Shown here one piece after another: positions 24,038-35,635 of a DNA stretch of 64,000 bases. The notes beneath the pieces were generated by a model, which saw only the letters and a program-made list of their open reading frames with translations, ran no database searches and had not been told where the DNA came from. The position numbers were made by a program, and so were the translations under genes. How positions within the stretch are numbered: position 1 is the first letter of the stretch; each line of letters begins with the position of its first letter. The DNA is from Tricholomella constricta (lineage: Eukaryota > Basidiomycota > Agaricomycetes > Agaricales > Lyophyllaceae), in the NCBI GenBank assembly GCA_013368375.1, contig JAACJP010000015.1, positions 372,001-436,000 of the forward strand, in the 5' to 3' direction.

Positions 24038-25521
24038 CTAAAACAAGACGTTCCCGGCTTCACTTCGTGGGCCTAGACTGAGGTTCTGCGGCACATCGGG
24101 GTGGATTACTACTGGCGAGGTTCGTCGTCCAGTAGGTGACCGGGTGCTGAACCAGAACAGCGGGTTCTTGTATGCGTCGAGGAGGGGTGGGTACACTCGC
24201 TTCTTCGGTTCTACATCAACAGCCACCGGATAGCACGAGCCGGATGCGAGTGTAGGAGAGGTCCTGCGGCCCGCAAAGGTCCTTGCTTTGAATGATGTCA
24301 TCATCGGCGAGATGCTTTCTGGGATATCATACAATTTACGTTTGGGGTAATGATATGTCTTAAACAAGCGTCTCGCGCCTGATACGATTCCTCCTGCGGT
24401 GCGAAAATTTGGAGGCGCTGGGATGAGAGGAGACGATATTCCAGAAGCAGAAGACGCCACACCAACACATGTCTTGTCAGCCGTGCCAGAGAAAAGTTGA
24501 GAATTGTCACTCGAGGCCAGACAACCACTTCGCTCCAGATGCGTAGTATGGCCTAAGACTGAGGGCAAACCGAGACCGATACCGCTCGGCGCTTTTCTCG
24601 TTCTGGATACAGGGACCCTAGGGACATCCAGCCCTTGATGAGGTTGAGCAGAACACGAAGAGATTTCTCCAGGACCAGCACAATGTAGATCAACGATGTT
24701 ACCGGCAGCAAGAGAGACCAGTTTGTGTTTAAGACATGAGGCCCGATCCGTCTCATGAGATGGAGGGACACGGGCAGATTGCGCAGGTACCCAGGGAACA
24801 TCCACGAGAGGTGAGGCACCATCCGACAGGAGCTGAGGCTTTATATTAGACTTAAGTGGTAATCGTGGTGGTGACGGCAGCCATGCGGATCGCTGAACCG
24901 GACTCGGGAGGGGGAAGATAGGGGAAGGCGAATCTAGACAAAAGACAGGAAACATACGAGGTTTTGAGGGATATTGGATAGCTAAATCTGCGATTAAAGG
25001 AGAGTTGTGGGGTGAGGATCTCTTGAAATAATAACATCAGGAATAACCTATTCAATGGGAAGATTATAACCCACCCTGGTCCTACCCAAAGATGGTTGAA
25101 GTAGCCCTAGACCACGAAATCGGAACAGGGTCCCCCTCTTCCTCGTAGGAAACCTTGTCCGGTCCGTCAACTGAGTAGAATTGGTGGTTCCCTCTCGCTC
25201 AGAATCATAGCCTACGTCGTGATTGGTGTCGAGTGAAGCAATTCTCCGCTTACATGGCGACTGCTTAAGTCTGGGTGTAGCTTCAATATCCGAGAGGGAA
25301 GTCAGCCTAGGAGCTGCAGTCCGTTGTTCCACGATGTCACAAGATCTAGAGAGCTTCCCATCGTCAGCCAGAGGTGAATGGGGTCGTGAAGCATCAGTTT
25401 GGGAGTCTGAGGACTGGAGACCTGAGCTGAACAACGACGAAGATGAAGAAGACGAAAAAGAAGAGTTCGAGAGGACCAGCGACTCGAGAGTAGGGACAGA
25501 CAATAAAGTAGAAGACTGCAT
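24038..25521 (-). CDS. Unknown serine/proline-rich protein
   Basis: Two open stretches (25521 to about 25073, and about 24983 to 24038) join in frame through an intron starting gtaggaccag and ending aatcgcag, giving ...LLQPSLDLAIQYPSKPRMF... and a protein of roughly 465 residues. The N-terminus is very serine-rich (LSNSSFSSSSSSSLFSSG); a basic patch follows (RFPTRKRGTLFRFRG). The C-terminal half has many prolines and a conserved-looking stretch (YHYPKRKLYDIPESISPMM, with AGRRTSPTLASGS). No domain is recognised; it is probably disordered and nuclear or regulatory, which is inference. The reading frame being open over 1.4 kb with one clean intron supports a real gene. Confidence 0.5.
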
Positions 25522-25638
25522 GCTGGGGCTAAGTAGATTAAAAGGCGGACTGAATGACCAGGCAACTCAAGTTAAAACAAACACCGACAAATAGAGTGAC
25601 CTTGGCGAGGTCGCGGCTGTGGGCTCAAGCACCTCGTC

Positions 25639-25654
25639 GTCGGGTATGATATGC
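25639..25654. repeat. Left 16-bp target-site duplication of the retroposon
   Basis: GTCGGGTATGATATGC, identical to 26603-26618. Confidence 0.85.
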
Positions 25655-26602
25655 TTTTTTTTTTTTTTTTTTTTTATTGGGGTGTATTTTAGACGTACTC
25701 AAAACACACAAAAAATTAGGGTGCACGGTCACATTCCCCCGGGAGCAGGCTACGCCTAAAGCATCCCCCTCATCAGTCTTGCACCTGACCCACGCCAACG
25801 GCTCGAAAGACTACCGGATTTCGTAGGAGTTCCACCTCATTCTCCGGGTTTTGTGATGGTTCGCCGTGTCCGTACGCGTGATCGCCAAACGGCTTCCAGC
25901 TGTCAGCAAGCTGCATAGATGGTGTTGCGCAGGATCGGCTCGTGTGAAGAACCTCCAAATGGTGCGCGAGACTGGATTGTCGAAGTTGTTGAAAGAGTGA
26001 CCTGCCTTCTACTATGCTTTCCGGGCCCTGAACCGCCCCAGCCCTCTTACTCCCCCTATTCACCATATCTTCCGCTCTTCATTAGTACGCCCAAAGACTC
26101 CCCCTGTGCTCGATAAGGTCCGGTCGATTTGCTAGCAATCTCCCCATGGGGTGAGGCCTGTGTAGGGACAAAGCCTTGCGTCGGATACTAGCGTCCTTCC
26201 GCCATGGGTCCTTCTCCCCGAAGGTTGCACGTCTACACGCGATCTTGTGCACAAGTTGCGCCCCCGAAGGGTCTGCGCGAAGCAGAGCAGGGCTGGGTCG
26301 TCGGAGCATTGACTGTGGTGCCTGAGAGTGGGTTGGGTAGATTGTAAACGGAGCCATCCGGCCTCCAGCAGAGCGGAGGGGGAAGCGGACCACGCAGGTT
26401 GTCGTGATCAGTTCCGATAAGAAAAAAGAGTGTATCAGGGGGTAGGTTGATAACGTGGATGAAGACTCAGGCCATGAGAGAGGCCCGATGAAGGACGATG
26501 TCGATTAATGGGCGGTGTTCGGTATGATAGGGCCAACCATTGTGTAGGAGTGACGAGTTCCCACGGTTGGATGGTGGTGGTTTTAAAACAAGAAGCGTCG
26601 TT
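25655..26602 (-). mobile_element. Poly(A)-tailed retroposon (non-LTR/SINE-like or retrocopy), about 950 bp
   Basis: The segment starts on plus with a run of more than 20 T, which is a poly(A) tail on minus, and lies exactly between two 16-bp direct repeats. Both signs are classic for target-primed reverse transcription by a LINE machinery. Before the tail the minus strand reads CACCCCAATAAAAA, resembling a polyadenylation signal. Two minus-strand ORFs (26393-26082 and 26066-25773, about 100 codons each) encode basic, low-similarity sequences in which I find no reverse transcriptase, endonuclease or CCHC motif. It may be a SINE-like element, a 5'-truncated LINE or a processed transcript; which one I cannot say. 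It sits in an intergenic region and breaks no gene. Confidence 0.72.
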
Positions 26603-26618
26603 GTCGGGTATGATATGC
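26603..26618. repeat. Right 16-bp target-site duplication of the retroposon
   Basis: GTCGGGTATGATATGC, identical to 25639-25654; the match extends a few bases further left with one mismatch. Confidence 0.85.
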
Positions 26619-26762
26619 GTACATTCAGTGAACGACTACTGATAAGTAGGTAAGGCTACAGTAAATGAATACATTGATAGTTACAGTAAGTGTGATTGGG
26701 GCAGTCGGATTGTAAAGAACGAAATGCAACAACACCAGCGCCATGAACCACGCGACGGAACA

Positions 26763-28116
26763 TCAAACGTCGGTGATCTCGTCAAGGAACCCAGGAGCCA
26801 GCCACGCCGGGGGATGCAGCGCAAAGTTGACGAGCCCCACCCCCCAGTTCGATGGTCCGCCTGAAAACGAGCCGCACTCTGCATTTCGCGGGCGTTTGAG
26901 GTGACGGCTCAGCGAGGAGCTGCGGACGAAGATCTTGCGGCAGGCGGGATGTGGGCATTGGAAGCGGCCGGGAAAGTGTGTTTCGCGGTGCTTGAAGCAC
27001 TCAAAGCGCGTCTTGGAGATGTGGCGGCACCCGTTGATGCGGCACACGACTTCGTGGTCCACCTTTTGTCGCTTCGAGTCGCGGGGCAGATCCTGGGAAG
27101 GAGAATAATGATGAGGGTGGATTACATGGTGTAGATAAGAGCAACATACCGATTGCAATGCTTTTCTCTTCGGCTTTGCTTTTGGCGCAGCTGCTTGAAC
27201 ATTTGGAAATGGTTCTGCGAGATTGTCCATGTTTGTCGAAGGCTGTTGATGCTGCTGCTGCTTGAAATTTTTTCTACGAGCCACGGGGGACTGGTTACGG
27301 ATCTGAAAGGGTTCATAATCGCCGTCCTTGGGATTGTCATCGATCGACGCTGATTCCATGTCCTTCTCCCATTGGTCAAGCAAGGAGTTCATGTCTTCCG
27401 TCTCTGAAGAGTGAGAAAATGAGAATGTGGAGCTTGGGGGAGTGACAACTGAAGTGAAAGTCGAAGCTGATGATGAAGTCGAAGGGGAGGGAGATTCGAT
27501 GATATGTTTAGAGGCCGTTATGGCCTCTTGCCAAAAGTCATCCATGAATGTATCAGGAAGAGTGAAGGCGCCTTCAAAAAGCGACTCCAGAGAAACGACG
27601 GGCGTTGAGGCTTCTGGAGGTGGAATAGGCAACGGCTCTTCCACAGACGTAGCCTTATATGAAAAACATCGTGAGTAGGTGTTGATGGCAAGGGACACAG
27701 AGAGACACACACCTTCGCCTTTTCCACCAGCTCTTCAAGAACGGACAGCTTATTCTCCATGAATTCATCATAACACGTCTCGTAGTTCGTCGTATCGGGC
27801 TCGATCTCGAAAAAGAAATCGCAAGGAGACGGGACAGGACTTGCAAGCTCATACTTGAAGGCATCAAGCTGCGTTTGGGAGAGCGCGACGGGTGGCGGCT
27901 GGGTAGGTACTGCCCAGGTTGGTTCGAGCTTTGGACCGATCGCCCAAGGCCAATCGGACGAAGCGAAAGGGTCAAAGAATGTGGTTGTCGGGTCGAACGA
28001 GGGAAGAGACATCGAAAAGGGATCATTTGAGACGTTCAAGGAGTGAGTCTGGGTGGTTCATTCAGTTGTAGCCCATATGCATGACAGGAGAGGCGCACCG
28101 TGAAGAAGGAGTCCAT
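26763..28116 (-). CDS. C2H2 zinc-finger transcription factor
   Basis: The first coding exon is only 18 bases (28116-28099, MDSFFT). The next begins at 28048 and reads THSLNVSNDPFSMSLPSFDP in frame. Another intron (near 27711-27655) leads to TSVEEPLPIPPPEASTP, and a third (GTATGTTGC...TCCCAG, near 27140) precedes DLPRDSKRQKVDHEV. The long N-terminal part is acidic and rich in Ser/Pro/Thr, like an activation region. Zinc fingers are C-terminal: CRINGCRHISKTRFECFKHR then FQCPHPACRKIFVRSSSLSR with the paired histidines (RHLKRPRNAEC; the last ligand may be Cys). The end is FLDEITDV with TGA at 26763. Regulatory target unknown. It is followed downstream by the retroposon. Confidence 0.8.
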
Positions 28117-28242
28117 GTTTGGCGCTAGGCCGAGTCGTTAAAAGATTAGAGAGATCGTAAGAAGGAACGGGCGTAGAAACACGACTGATCAACAGCCTGC
28201 AGGAGATTATTAGTGAGGGGTATGAACCCTCCTGAAGGGCCG

Positions 28243-28252
28243 CTTATATATA
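28243..28252 (-). promoter_or_regulatory. TATA-like box upstream of the C2H2 gene
   Basis: On minus it reads TATATATAAG, about 127 bases before the ATG at 28116. Confidence 0.4.
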
Positions 28253-28578
28253 CGGCGTGTCAATGGGGAAACTAGCGCCGAAGTTCATAATCGAGTTCTT
28301 TGACTCTTTGACTCGAGGTGCTTTGTCGTCGGTGGCGATGCACCGTTGAGCCATTCGCAGGCCGACAGCCTGATAAATAAACATTCCCTTTGAGGGATGC
28401 CGTCTTTCACTGCGCAAAAGAATGTTAGATATGATAAAGAAGGGCGGAAAAGCACAAACATGCAATGAGGTCGAGATAAAGGTATTCGATCACCTGATCT
28501 TTGCCAGCGCTTCTTCACATTTAAAGTACATCATGACAAGCTTACACTGATACTTGGATACATAATAACTTGGGCGCT

Positions 28579-29443
28579 TCACCACTTCGCGTATGGTAAA
28601 AACTTTCCGCTACAACATAAATGTGAGCATGAAAATGGAATGTTGCGGAGATCGCTGACGTACTCGAAAGTAAGCAATACACGATCGCCTTTCGGGTCAG
28701 GTTTCTTCTCGACGTTGACTTTACAGTCAATCATTGACATGATACCGTCACCAAACTAAAATTGTGTCAAGCGGATTGAACAGGTACAAAAGAATATATG
28801 CAAACCTTCTCGTGGACGACAGCCTAGGATTTGAAAGTGTGAGAACATTCCTCTGATCACTAAATTAAAAAAACGTACCTTGATGGCATGACCATATACA
28901 AGAACACTCTTCATGGCGGTGTCAGTGAAAGTGCATTGGCCCTGTACCCCAACATACCTCATACAGACGATAAATGACAGGGTCGGTTGGGGGCATAGGA
29001 CCCAGTCCACGGTTGGGCCACCAATGATCTCCAAGAGAACTGAGAGACTCCTCGGCCGGGATTCCCAAGGTCTCGGATACTTTCTTCAGCTCATCAGTAG
29101 TAAATTTGGCCTACATTGCTTTGAATATATCATGTAGAAGGAACAAAATCAGGTATGTACCTGACCATAGAAGGCAGCGGCAACCCAAACTTCGTCTTTA
29201 CCAATAGCTTTGGCAATCTGGTCGAAAGTTAGACCTGTGGACATGCGACGTGAGTAATTTGTAAAGGTTGGCTCTGGAACATAATTATAGTACCTTTGCG
29301 TGCCTTCGCCTCGAAGAGTTTGGAACTGATCGAGGGGAGATCAGCATAAGGGGAGTTGTTCGTTGGTACAGTCTGAAAATCGTAGTCTGTGTATGTCGCC
29401 GATAGCAAGATCGTGCACGACTTACTGCTGCAGATTGGGACAT
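28579..29443 (-). CDS. cyn1: Cyanate hydratase (cyanase)
   Basis: Bicarbonate-dependent conversion of cyanate to ammonia and carbon dioxide (EC 4.2.1.104); cytosolic homodecamer in the family. The first exon is 18 bases (29443-29426, MSQSAA). Later exons read [112 protein letters not shown] and [10 protein letters not shown] with TGA at 28579. The catalytic Arg and Glu are in YRLYE and the catalytic Ser is in MSMID, matching the known Arg/Glu/Ser triad. The length of about 160 residues is normal. The last intron splits the GA-C codon. The gene is intact, and the C2H2 gene lies downstream on the same strand. Confidence 0.92.
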
Positions 29444-29490
29444 TGCGAGAATGATGGCGTGGATAAGGTCAAAAGCACTTGGCTTTGCAA

Positions 29491-29498
29491 CTTATAAA
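29491..29498 (-). promoter_or_regulatory. TATA box of the cyanase gene
   Basis: TTTATAAG on minus, about 48 bases before the ATG at 29443. Confidence 0.5.
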
Positions 29499-29743
29499 GG
29501 GAGTCCTTAAGAGGTGAGAGTATCGGGTCCCATGTGACATGTGACGACATCAGAAACATCAGATGAAAGGGTTGGAAGTTGCAAGTTGAGAGCGACGAGG
29601 CCAGTTATTAATAGGGTGGGTGGACGATTCCGCAAGCCTGGTCAGGGTGATAACTCTTCCTCCTCAAAAGTTCAAGGTAGAAAGATAAAAATGCGCTTTT
29701 AGTGCACTACCTCGTTTCTCGATAGTCCTGAAAGTACATCCGG

Positions 29744-30311
29744 TTACGAGTTTTCCTCTGGTATTGGTTTCCATACATCCTTTGTAGCGTGCATAAGTTC
29801 GTAAAGCTGTCCGAGTTGCTCCGGCGACATCTGGTTGACATCGTGAGCAGCGGTCGGAGTGCCGGGGAGATATGAAATCTCACCTTTTCAAAAACGGTGG
29901 AGTCTAATCTTTTCCCCGAGAAACTCTTCGCATGCGCATCTCGAGGTAGTTCATCCAAATACATCTTCCATTGCGAAAGAAACCCAATGATATGAACGGG
30001 ATTTGTGACTTCTTTGTGTCGGCGGAATTCTATAATAAAAAAACAGTCAAATCATTCAGAAGCAAGACACAAACACGTTACCAACCGGCTTTCACGTAGT
30101 CATCCCCAAGGCCGCGCATTTCCTTTGGCAAGGAGCGATGGGCTCGTAATAGTCGACGATACAATCTGGCGGGAAGAATTGACCCTAAATCAATATATAT
30201 TTCGTGGGTCCCAACTTACGGTATTGGGGGAAAGAGAGTGGCACTAGCTTCCTGCAGATTCAACGGCTTAGATGTCACTGACTCTGCAAGCCTTAAAAGC
30301 GAAACGCGCAT
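29744..30311 (-). CDS. SDHAF3: Succinate dehydrogenase assembly factor 3 (ACN9/Sdh7), mitochondrial
   Basis: Assembly factor that protects or matures the iron-sulfur subunit of complex II in the mitochondrial matrix. Four exons join in frame: 30311-30220, 30165-30086, 30029-29884 and 29830-29744, about 135 residues. It begins [20 protein letters not shown], an Arg/Ser/Leu-rich start fitting a mitochondrial presequence. The LYR motif is present as [14 protein letters not shown], followed by [39 protein letters not shown] and [18 protein letters not shown]. It ends WKPIPEENS with TAA at 29744. All family landmarks are present and the gene looks intact. Confidence 0.9.
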
Positions 30312-30515
30312 GGTGGTACTGGTCAAGGTCTGAGCGTGCCAGTCACCACCCGACACCGGCAACGCGAAGGCCGTATTTGGTTGTGCTTGCCAAACATCCT
30401 GAAATGTCAGGTTGAACAGGGTTGAACAGACTCGGTCAATTGGTTCAGGGTCTCGATATGTTACAGGTAGGAACTGGGTTGGATAACTGGGACGGCCTCA
30501 AGTTACGCAGCCTCT

Positions 30516-32267
30516 TTACGCGACAGAAATGGGCAACCCCATTGCTCTTCTTCCAATCGGTGCGGCAATATCATCTGCCCCAGCAACTCCGATGAACTTG
30601 TCTTCGCCTGGGCCCTTTGGGAAATCAGGAGGGCGCTGGCTCGCGAGGAAGGCTTCCTTCTGACGATTGACATAGGACATGTTGATGGGGGTAAGTGGGA
30701 CGGCGGGAATATACATGACTGACGACGCTTGTCAATTCAGCCAGAATATATCGAAAAGCAAACGACGTACCCGCAGAATCTTCGGTACCCGTGTGTTCTT
30801 GTTCTACGGAGTGAACGACATCACAGTGCCAGAAGACTGTGTCTCCGGGGTATACTTTAGGAACGGAAAGCATCGTCTTTTCAAGTTCGAGGTGAGGGTG
30901 CAAGGCGGGCGTCGGCTTTGGCCCGGCATATCCCCCATCTCGAGGATAAATACCAGGGAAATCTGGACTAGATATATCTAACAAATATATGTCAGGGCAA
31001 AGGGTAACTGTGGGGGCAGGAACCATACCAAATTCCCAGTTACTTGCGTCGAGGAACCCGGCCGAATCTGCAGAGACGGTTGGGCGGAAGAAAGGGCGCA
31101 ATATGATGTACGCATTAGAAAGGTGAACATCTGGGAACACCTTCAGTGTGCCCTGAGTCGGTGCGGTCTCGCTGCATATATGCGATGCATCAGCTAACGT
31201 GTGCGATATACAGCAATATGACACAATTCTACCTCATCGCCAGCCAGCCTTGGAACGTCCGGAAAACGCTGGACTGAGAAACAGAGCGATTAGCCGTAAT
31301 GTACTTTACGAAGGTGAAGTTGGATTTACTTGATTTGGTCGTTTATATCGTGAGCTCATAGCATTGAGGCGCCCATCCAGTTCGTAAGGATCATGTGAAC
31401 ACCAGTCGCCGGACAAGATGCTCGAGAAGCAATTCCTGAAGCTAGCATCTTCCCATCGTTCGATCGAGCCACCTACTCATATAAGTGTTTGTCAATCATG
31501 TATGGTCACGGTAAGTTTCTTATACACTTACCGTCGATGTGTGGGGGATGAACGTCCCATGCGACGCCTGGGCGCCTGATGCGAAATCGATCGGCATAAG
31601 TGAGCGGTGTGGAGAGGTCGACACCCTCAGTGGACACTCCTTCTTTGGCGCGGTAGAGCTTGTTTAACCACACAGAAGCAGCGAGCACATTGGGGTGGGA
31701 ACGCGCTTCGACCTGCGATTTAGTCCAGCTACGAACATGTCAGCATCGAAAGGTCTTCCGCAGATGCTGAACGACCAACTATAGCTGGAAGAACTGCTTG
31801 TTGTCTACGGGGATACCTGGACATTAGATTTCAGTGACTCGTGTCCCTCGTGTTCAGACAGCACCTCAGTTACCTTCGACATCTGGATTGACTCTGATGA
31901 ACTCCTCCAAGAGCTCTTTCCACCGAATTGCCTCCGCATCAGGGACGACATCTCTGATGACGACACTTCCCCGCCTTTTCATCTTCTCCATCTCTTCTTC
32001 CCCGACCTTGTCGAGATCTGCAAAATTGACTTGCGGAATATACTTGATCAATCACAAGATGCCTATCTCAGCAATACGACGATTTGCGATAACGACCCGA
32101 CTTACATCCGGCCCAGCCTGGGCGATCGTTGAGGTGACCTCCTTGAGCTGAGCAATGATTTCACCCCATGCTTGGGTAATACGTTCCTGGAAATTGGGGT
32201 ATGACGCTGCAATCTCCCGCTTCAAGTCGGCAAAACGGGCGGGAAGAGGGGCGGCGCCTTGAGACAT
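30516..32267 (-). CDS. DUF1479 family protein (YbiU-like, probable Fe(II)/2-oxoglutarate dioxygenase fold)
   Basis: The start at 32267 gives [20 protein letters not shown]. Then come [80 protein letters not shown] and [12 protein letters not shown], later [40 protein letters not shown] and the end [16 protein letters not shown] with TAA at 30516. The HxD-like pair (HIDGG) and the downstream VFWHCDVVH histidine are consistent with a double-stranded beta-helix metal site. About eight introns, all short. The length is roughly 440-480 residues, normal for the family. The substrate is unknown in fungi. A TATA box lies 57-65 bases upstream. Confidence 0.83.
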
Positions 32268-33587
32268 GACTAGGAATGCAAGAACTAAGCCTCAGGTCTT
32301 GGGGTTTGTTGGCGCTTTCTCGACTTATAAATCGGACTTAGGCCTCACGAGGCGTCCGAGAACGCGGCATCCTCACCTCGATTCAGGAGGGAAGGGCCGC
32401 AATGCCGGACATTGTGGCGGTGCTCGACCATGCAAAGCAGGTTCGGTGGTGGCCATGCAGCCGAGATTTCCCCGCACAGTCTGTATCAAGGCGTTGGACT
32501 TGCAACCCTTGTGCATGTGACACGGGGTCATCCGGTCTCGTCGTATCCTCCGTCGCTTCAAAGTGTCTTTAGAACCACATACTGACGACACTGTCGGCCC
32601 TGCTGCTTCTCTGAGAGAACCTTACTAGCGTGTTCCTCCCCTCAGCGGCGCACGGGAAGACCTTGGTGGCGCTCAAGTACGCTACGGACTGCTGCGTAGG
32701 TGCATTAACCTGATATATCGTACCCTTCACAAACGTTGAGGTTACTTTTGACAGCAGAGCCTGGATCACAATTGCATTTGACTTCCAGGAACATTCTTCC
32801 ACGTCTAGAATACTTCGGGGTGCTTTATACCTACTGGCGTAAAATGCAAGCCTTTAGTTGAAACACTCATTCGTGAAATAAATCATATCTATTTCTAAGA
32901 CACTCGGGGCAGTAGGTTGTGGAGTTGTACTCAGCTGTTACTCTTCAGAACAAATATTAACCAAGGCCATATGGGGAGAGATACAATGCGAAATAGCCAT
33001 AGGTGCCGGGTTTTCATCTCATTGCTCCACATGTGCTTTCGTGCGGGCACTTAGGTGGACGGGCCCCCAGTCATGATAGACTATAGAAACGACGGGAGGC
33101 GTAGATAGGAGTAGCAGACAGAGCCTGACATAGGGCACCGCCCCAATAGGCAAATGAAAATGAAAAAGAAAATGTGCTTTCCTGTTCATATGTACATTTT
33201 AGGGATTGTAAACTGTCTTCCTTCATAACAGAAGAGCACTCCTTGCAGAACAAAATCAAGTTCAGGAGCTTTCAAGCTAGCTCTGTCCCCTCCTAAGTAT
33301 AATCAGGGAGGGTTCCATGCATGTATTCTATATTCAGGCAGCGCGTCATTCCGCGCGACAGGAGGGCTTTCGCGCATAATGTCACGTGATCTTGCCATCG
33401 GATCACGGCAAGCGTCAGCCGGTTTTTTCCCATATGCCCAGGGGCGCGAAAATCATTTCTACTAATTCAACAACTTCCGTACTCAACTTTCCGATTTACT
33501 CATGTCATTCTCCGGTCGTTCCTTACTTCACACGAGATAACAATCTTGTACCTCCTTATCCAATCCCTTTATCGCTGTCGAGACTTT
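32268..33587. other. 1.3-kb intergenic region between DUF1479 and the FetB-like gene
   Basis: Holds two divergent promoters. A TATA-like sequence for DUF1479 (ATTTATAAG on minus) is at 32324-32332. Only short ORFs are seen; nothing coding is recognised. Confidence 0.45.
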
Positions 33588-34818
33588 ATGTCTGACGGCA
33601 ATGGCCCATCTACTGCGAACCTAGGCTGGGCGAACGTTGGCTTGGGCTTCGCATTCATCCTCTTGAACGTCGTTCTCTCTTCGTCTTTTGCTTTGGGGAT
33701 TGAGCGCTCATTCCTCACCGCCGCCGTTCGATGCGTTGTCCAACTTGCCATCGTAGGGGTTCTTCTCCAGCAGGTCTTTGAAACCAAAAACCCTTGGGCC
33801 GTCGGTCTCATTGCGTGTGAGTTATTCTCTCACGGAGTCTAAAGTTGGTCTTGAAAGACAATGTCGTTTTTCCAGTCGCGCTCAACCTACTTGGGACTTT
33901 TGAAATCAGTCAGTGAGCCTGCCTGTTTGCGCGCTCAGGCGATGTTGTTGAATGATTGCTTTCTACAACGTAGTTGCGAACCAGTCAAAGCGCCGCTATC
34001 AATATATGGTACGTCTGCGCCCTCTTCCTTTTGCAATAGGGAATGTGACTCGTATCTCTCAGCCCCCTTCAGTGCTTATCGGCTTTCTAGGATCCACTAT
34101 ACCCATTTCCATCATCGGAACAAAGATTGCAATGTCCGTCGAGCCATTTGGGAAACCTGCCCAGTACATGCGCCAACAACCCTGACCCATGTCATTCGCA
34201 GAGGCACTGACGTTACAATCATGTAGTTCCTATCGTCGGCATGCTATGTGGTAACACCATCTCTGGAATCACAGTCTGTGTACGCTTCTTGCTCCGGGAA
34301 CTACAGTACGTTTCGCCCCTAACGCTTCGTCTGCACTTAATTCTTACTGCGTTCATCCAGGGAGAACCGGGATAAAGTAGAAATATACCTCGCATTCGGA
34401 GCCACGCGCATGGAGGCAAGTAAATCAATGGCGTAAGAAGCACTCCGACTGGCACTTACACCTCTAATCAACCAAATGAAGTTCGTCCGTCCCATCTCTT
34501 CTCATTCCGAGTACTGCATTTCTGATTAACGGGATGGGCAGCGTAATCGGGATTATCGCCATCCCGGGTACGATGACCGGCGCCATCCTCGGTGGCTCTT
34601 CCGTGCAGCAGGCCGCGTGGCTGCAGGTGATCATCATGTTCATGATCTCCGCGTCAACGGCGCTCGCCTGCATCTTCTCCACCATATCGGTGATTATTAT
34701 CACCATCGATGGTGACCACCGCATCAGGACAGACCGAATCTACGAGCGCAAGTTCTGGATGTGGAGGGTGTGGGATCGAGTGGCTGCAGGGTATTTGCTT
34801 CGCTCAAGTGCGCTCTAA
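33588..34818 (+). pseudogene. FetB/UPF0014-like ABC transporter permease gene with in-frame stop
   Basis: Integral membrane permease of the FetB (YbbM)/UPF0014 family, in bacteria tied to iron export and in plants to aluminium tolerance (ALS3). The start at 33588 gives MSDGNGPSTANLGWANVGLG. Exons join to give SFALGIERSFLTAAVRCVVQ, NPWAVGLIAFALNLLGTFEI, IANQSKRRYQYM, IGFLGSTIPISIIGTKIAMS, IPIVGMLCGNTISGITVCV, RFLLRELQENRDKVEIYLAF and GATRMEASKSMA. A TAA at 34434-34436 then follows in frame. The reading goes on with the conserved EALRLALTPLINQMNVIGII and IPGTMTGAILGGSSVQQAAW to a stop at 34818. The intron ending tgtag at 34226 has a weak GC donor (gcgcca). These two features suggest a decaying gene, or a recent nonsense allele or sequence error. 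Confidence 0.65.
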
Positions 34819-35635
34819 GCTTCTCGCGGGAAGAGGAGAATGAATGTGAGCGTTTTCACGATGAGCGGACGCCACTTCTTCCTGGGGCTTCGTAAGAGAC
34901 ACCCGGAAGATGATGACGAAATCGGTTTTTATACTGCCGGACAAGCTACAATGCTGAGCTAAGGGGCGACACCCGGAAGAACTTTGGTATCCCTTCGCCA
35001 CCTTTCGAAGCCATGTCACATCGTGTATCCCAATAGTTCATACTTATAGTGATGCCGTTCTGCTGCGCGTGTAATGGTAATAGATACCTCGCACCTCAGG
35101 CTGTAGACCACTGCACCTTCAATCGTTCAAGTTCCTCCACTTTGTAGCTTTACACAGTACCTCGCGTCCGACCACATTTCGGCAACTGTTTTCCAGATTG
35201 CGTGTACCTCAGCGCCGGAAGGATAGGTACACAGCCCCTAGACTGTTCGGCTTGTTTTAAGGAGCTTCTGCGTCGTCGCCTCGAGCTCGGGACGCCCAAG
35301 CCCAAATACATAGTAGCGACTCAAAGAAATCCTATTATCTGCCCCGTGATTGGCACTGCCTTTTAAACCACACACTATTAGGCCCACTGCTCGGATGTCA
35401 ACATGCGCTCTCGAGGAAACCACCAAGCACATCGAAATTCTAAAAAAACAAGAAGGCCAAACTTCTCCATGAGGTTTGGCACATCGAGCAGGAACTTCCA
35501 GTCACTGGATAGGTCGCCGGCTTTACAACTCGTAAAGCTTATGGTGCTCATGGCTATTCAATATCAAAAGATACAAAGTCATGTGTGAATCAACGGGGAC
35601 AAACCCTTACGAGGCGTGTTGCTCGAAAAACGACA
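34819..35635. other. Convergent intergenic region
   Basis: About 800 bases between the stops of the FetB-like gene (plus) and UbiA (minus). No coding or repeat signal recognised; no tRNA-like B box found. Confidence 0.4.

Noticed and set aside
25655..25676. The T-run as a simple homopolymer or terminator
   Set aside because: It abuts a 16-bp repeat matched exactly at 26603-26618, which identifies it as the poly(A) tail of a retroposon.
35041..35240. Possible tRNA gene in the convergent spacer
   Set aside because: No B-box-like GGTTCGAnTCC and no plausible cloverleaf could be drawn.
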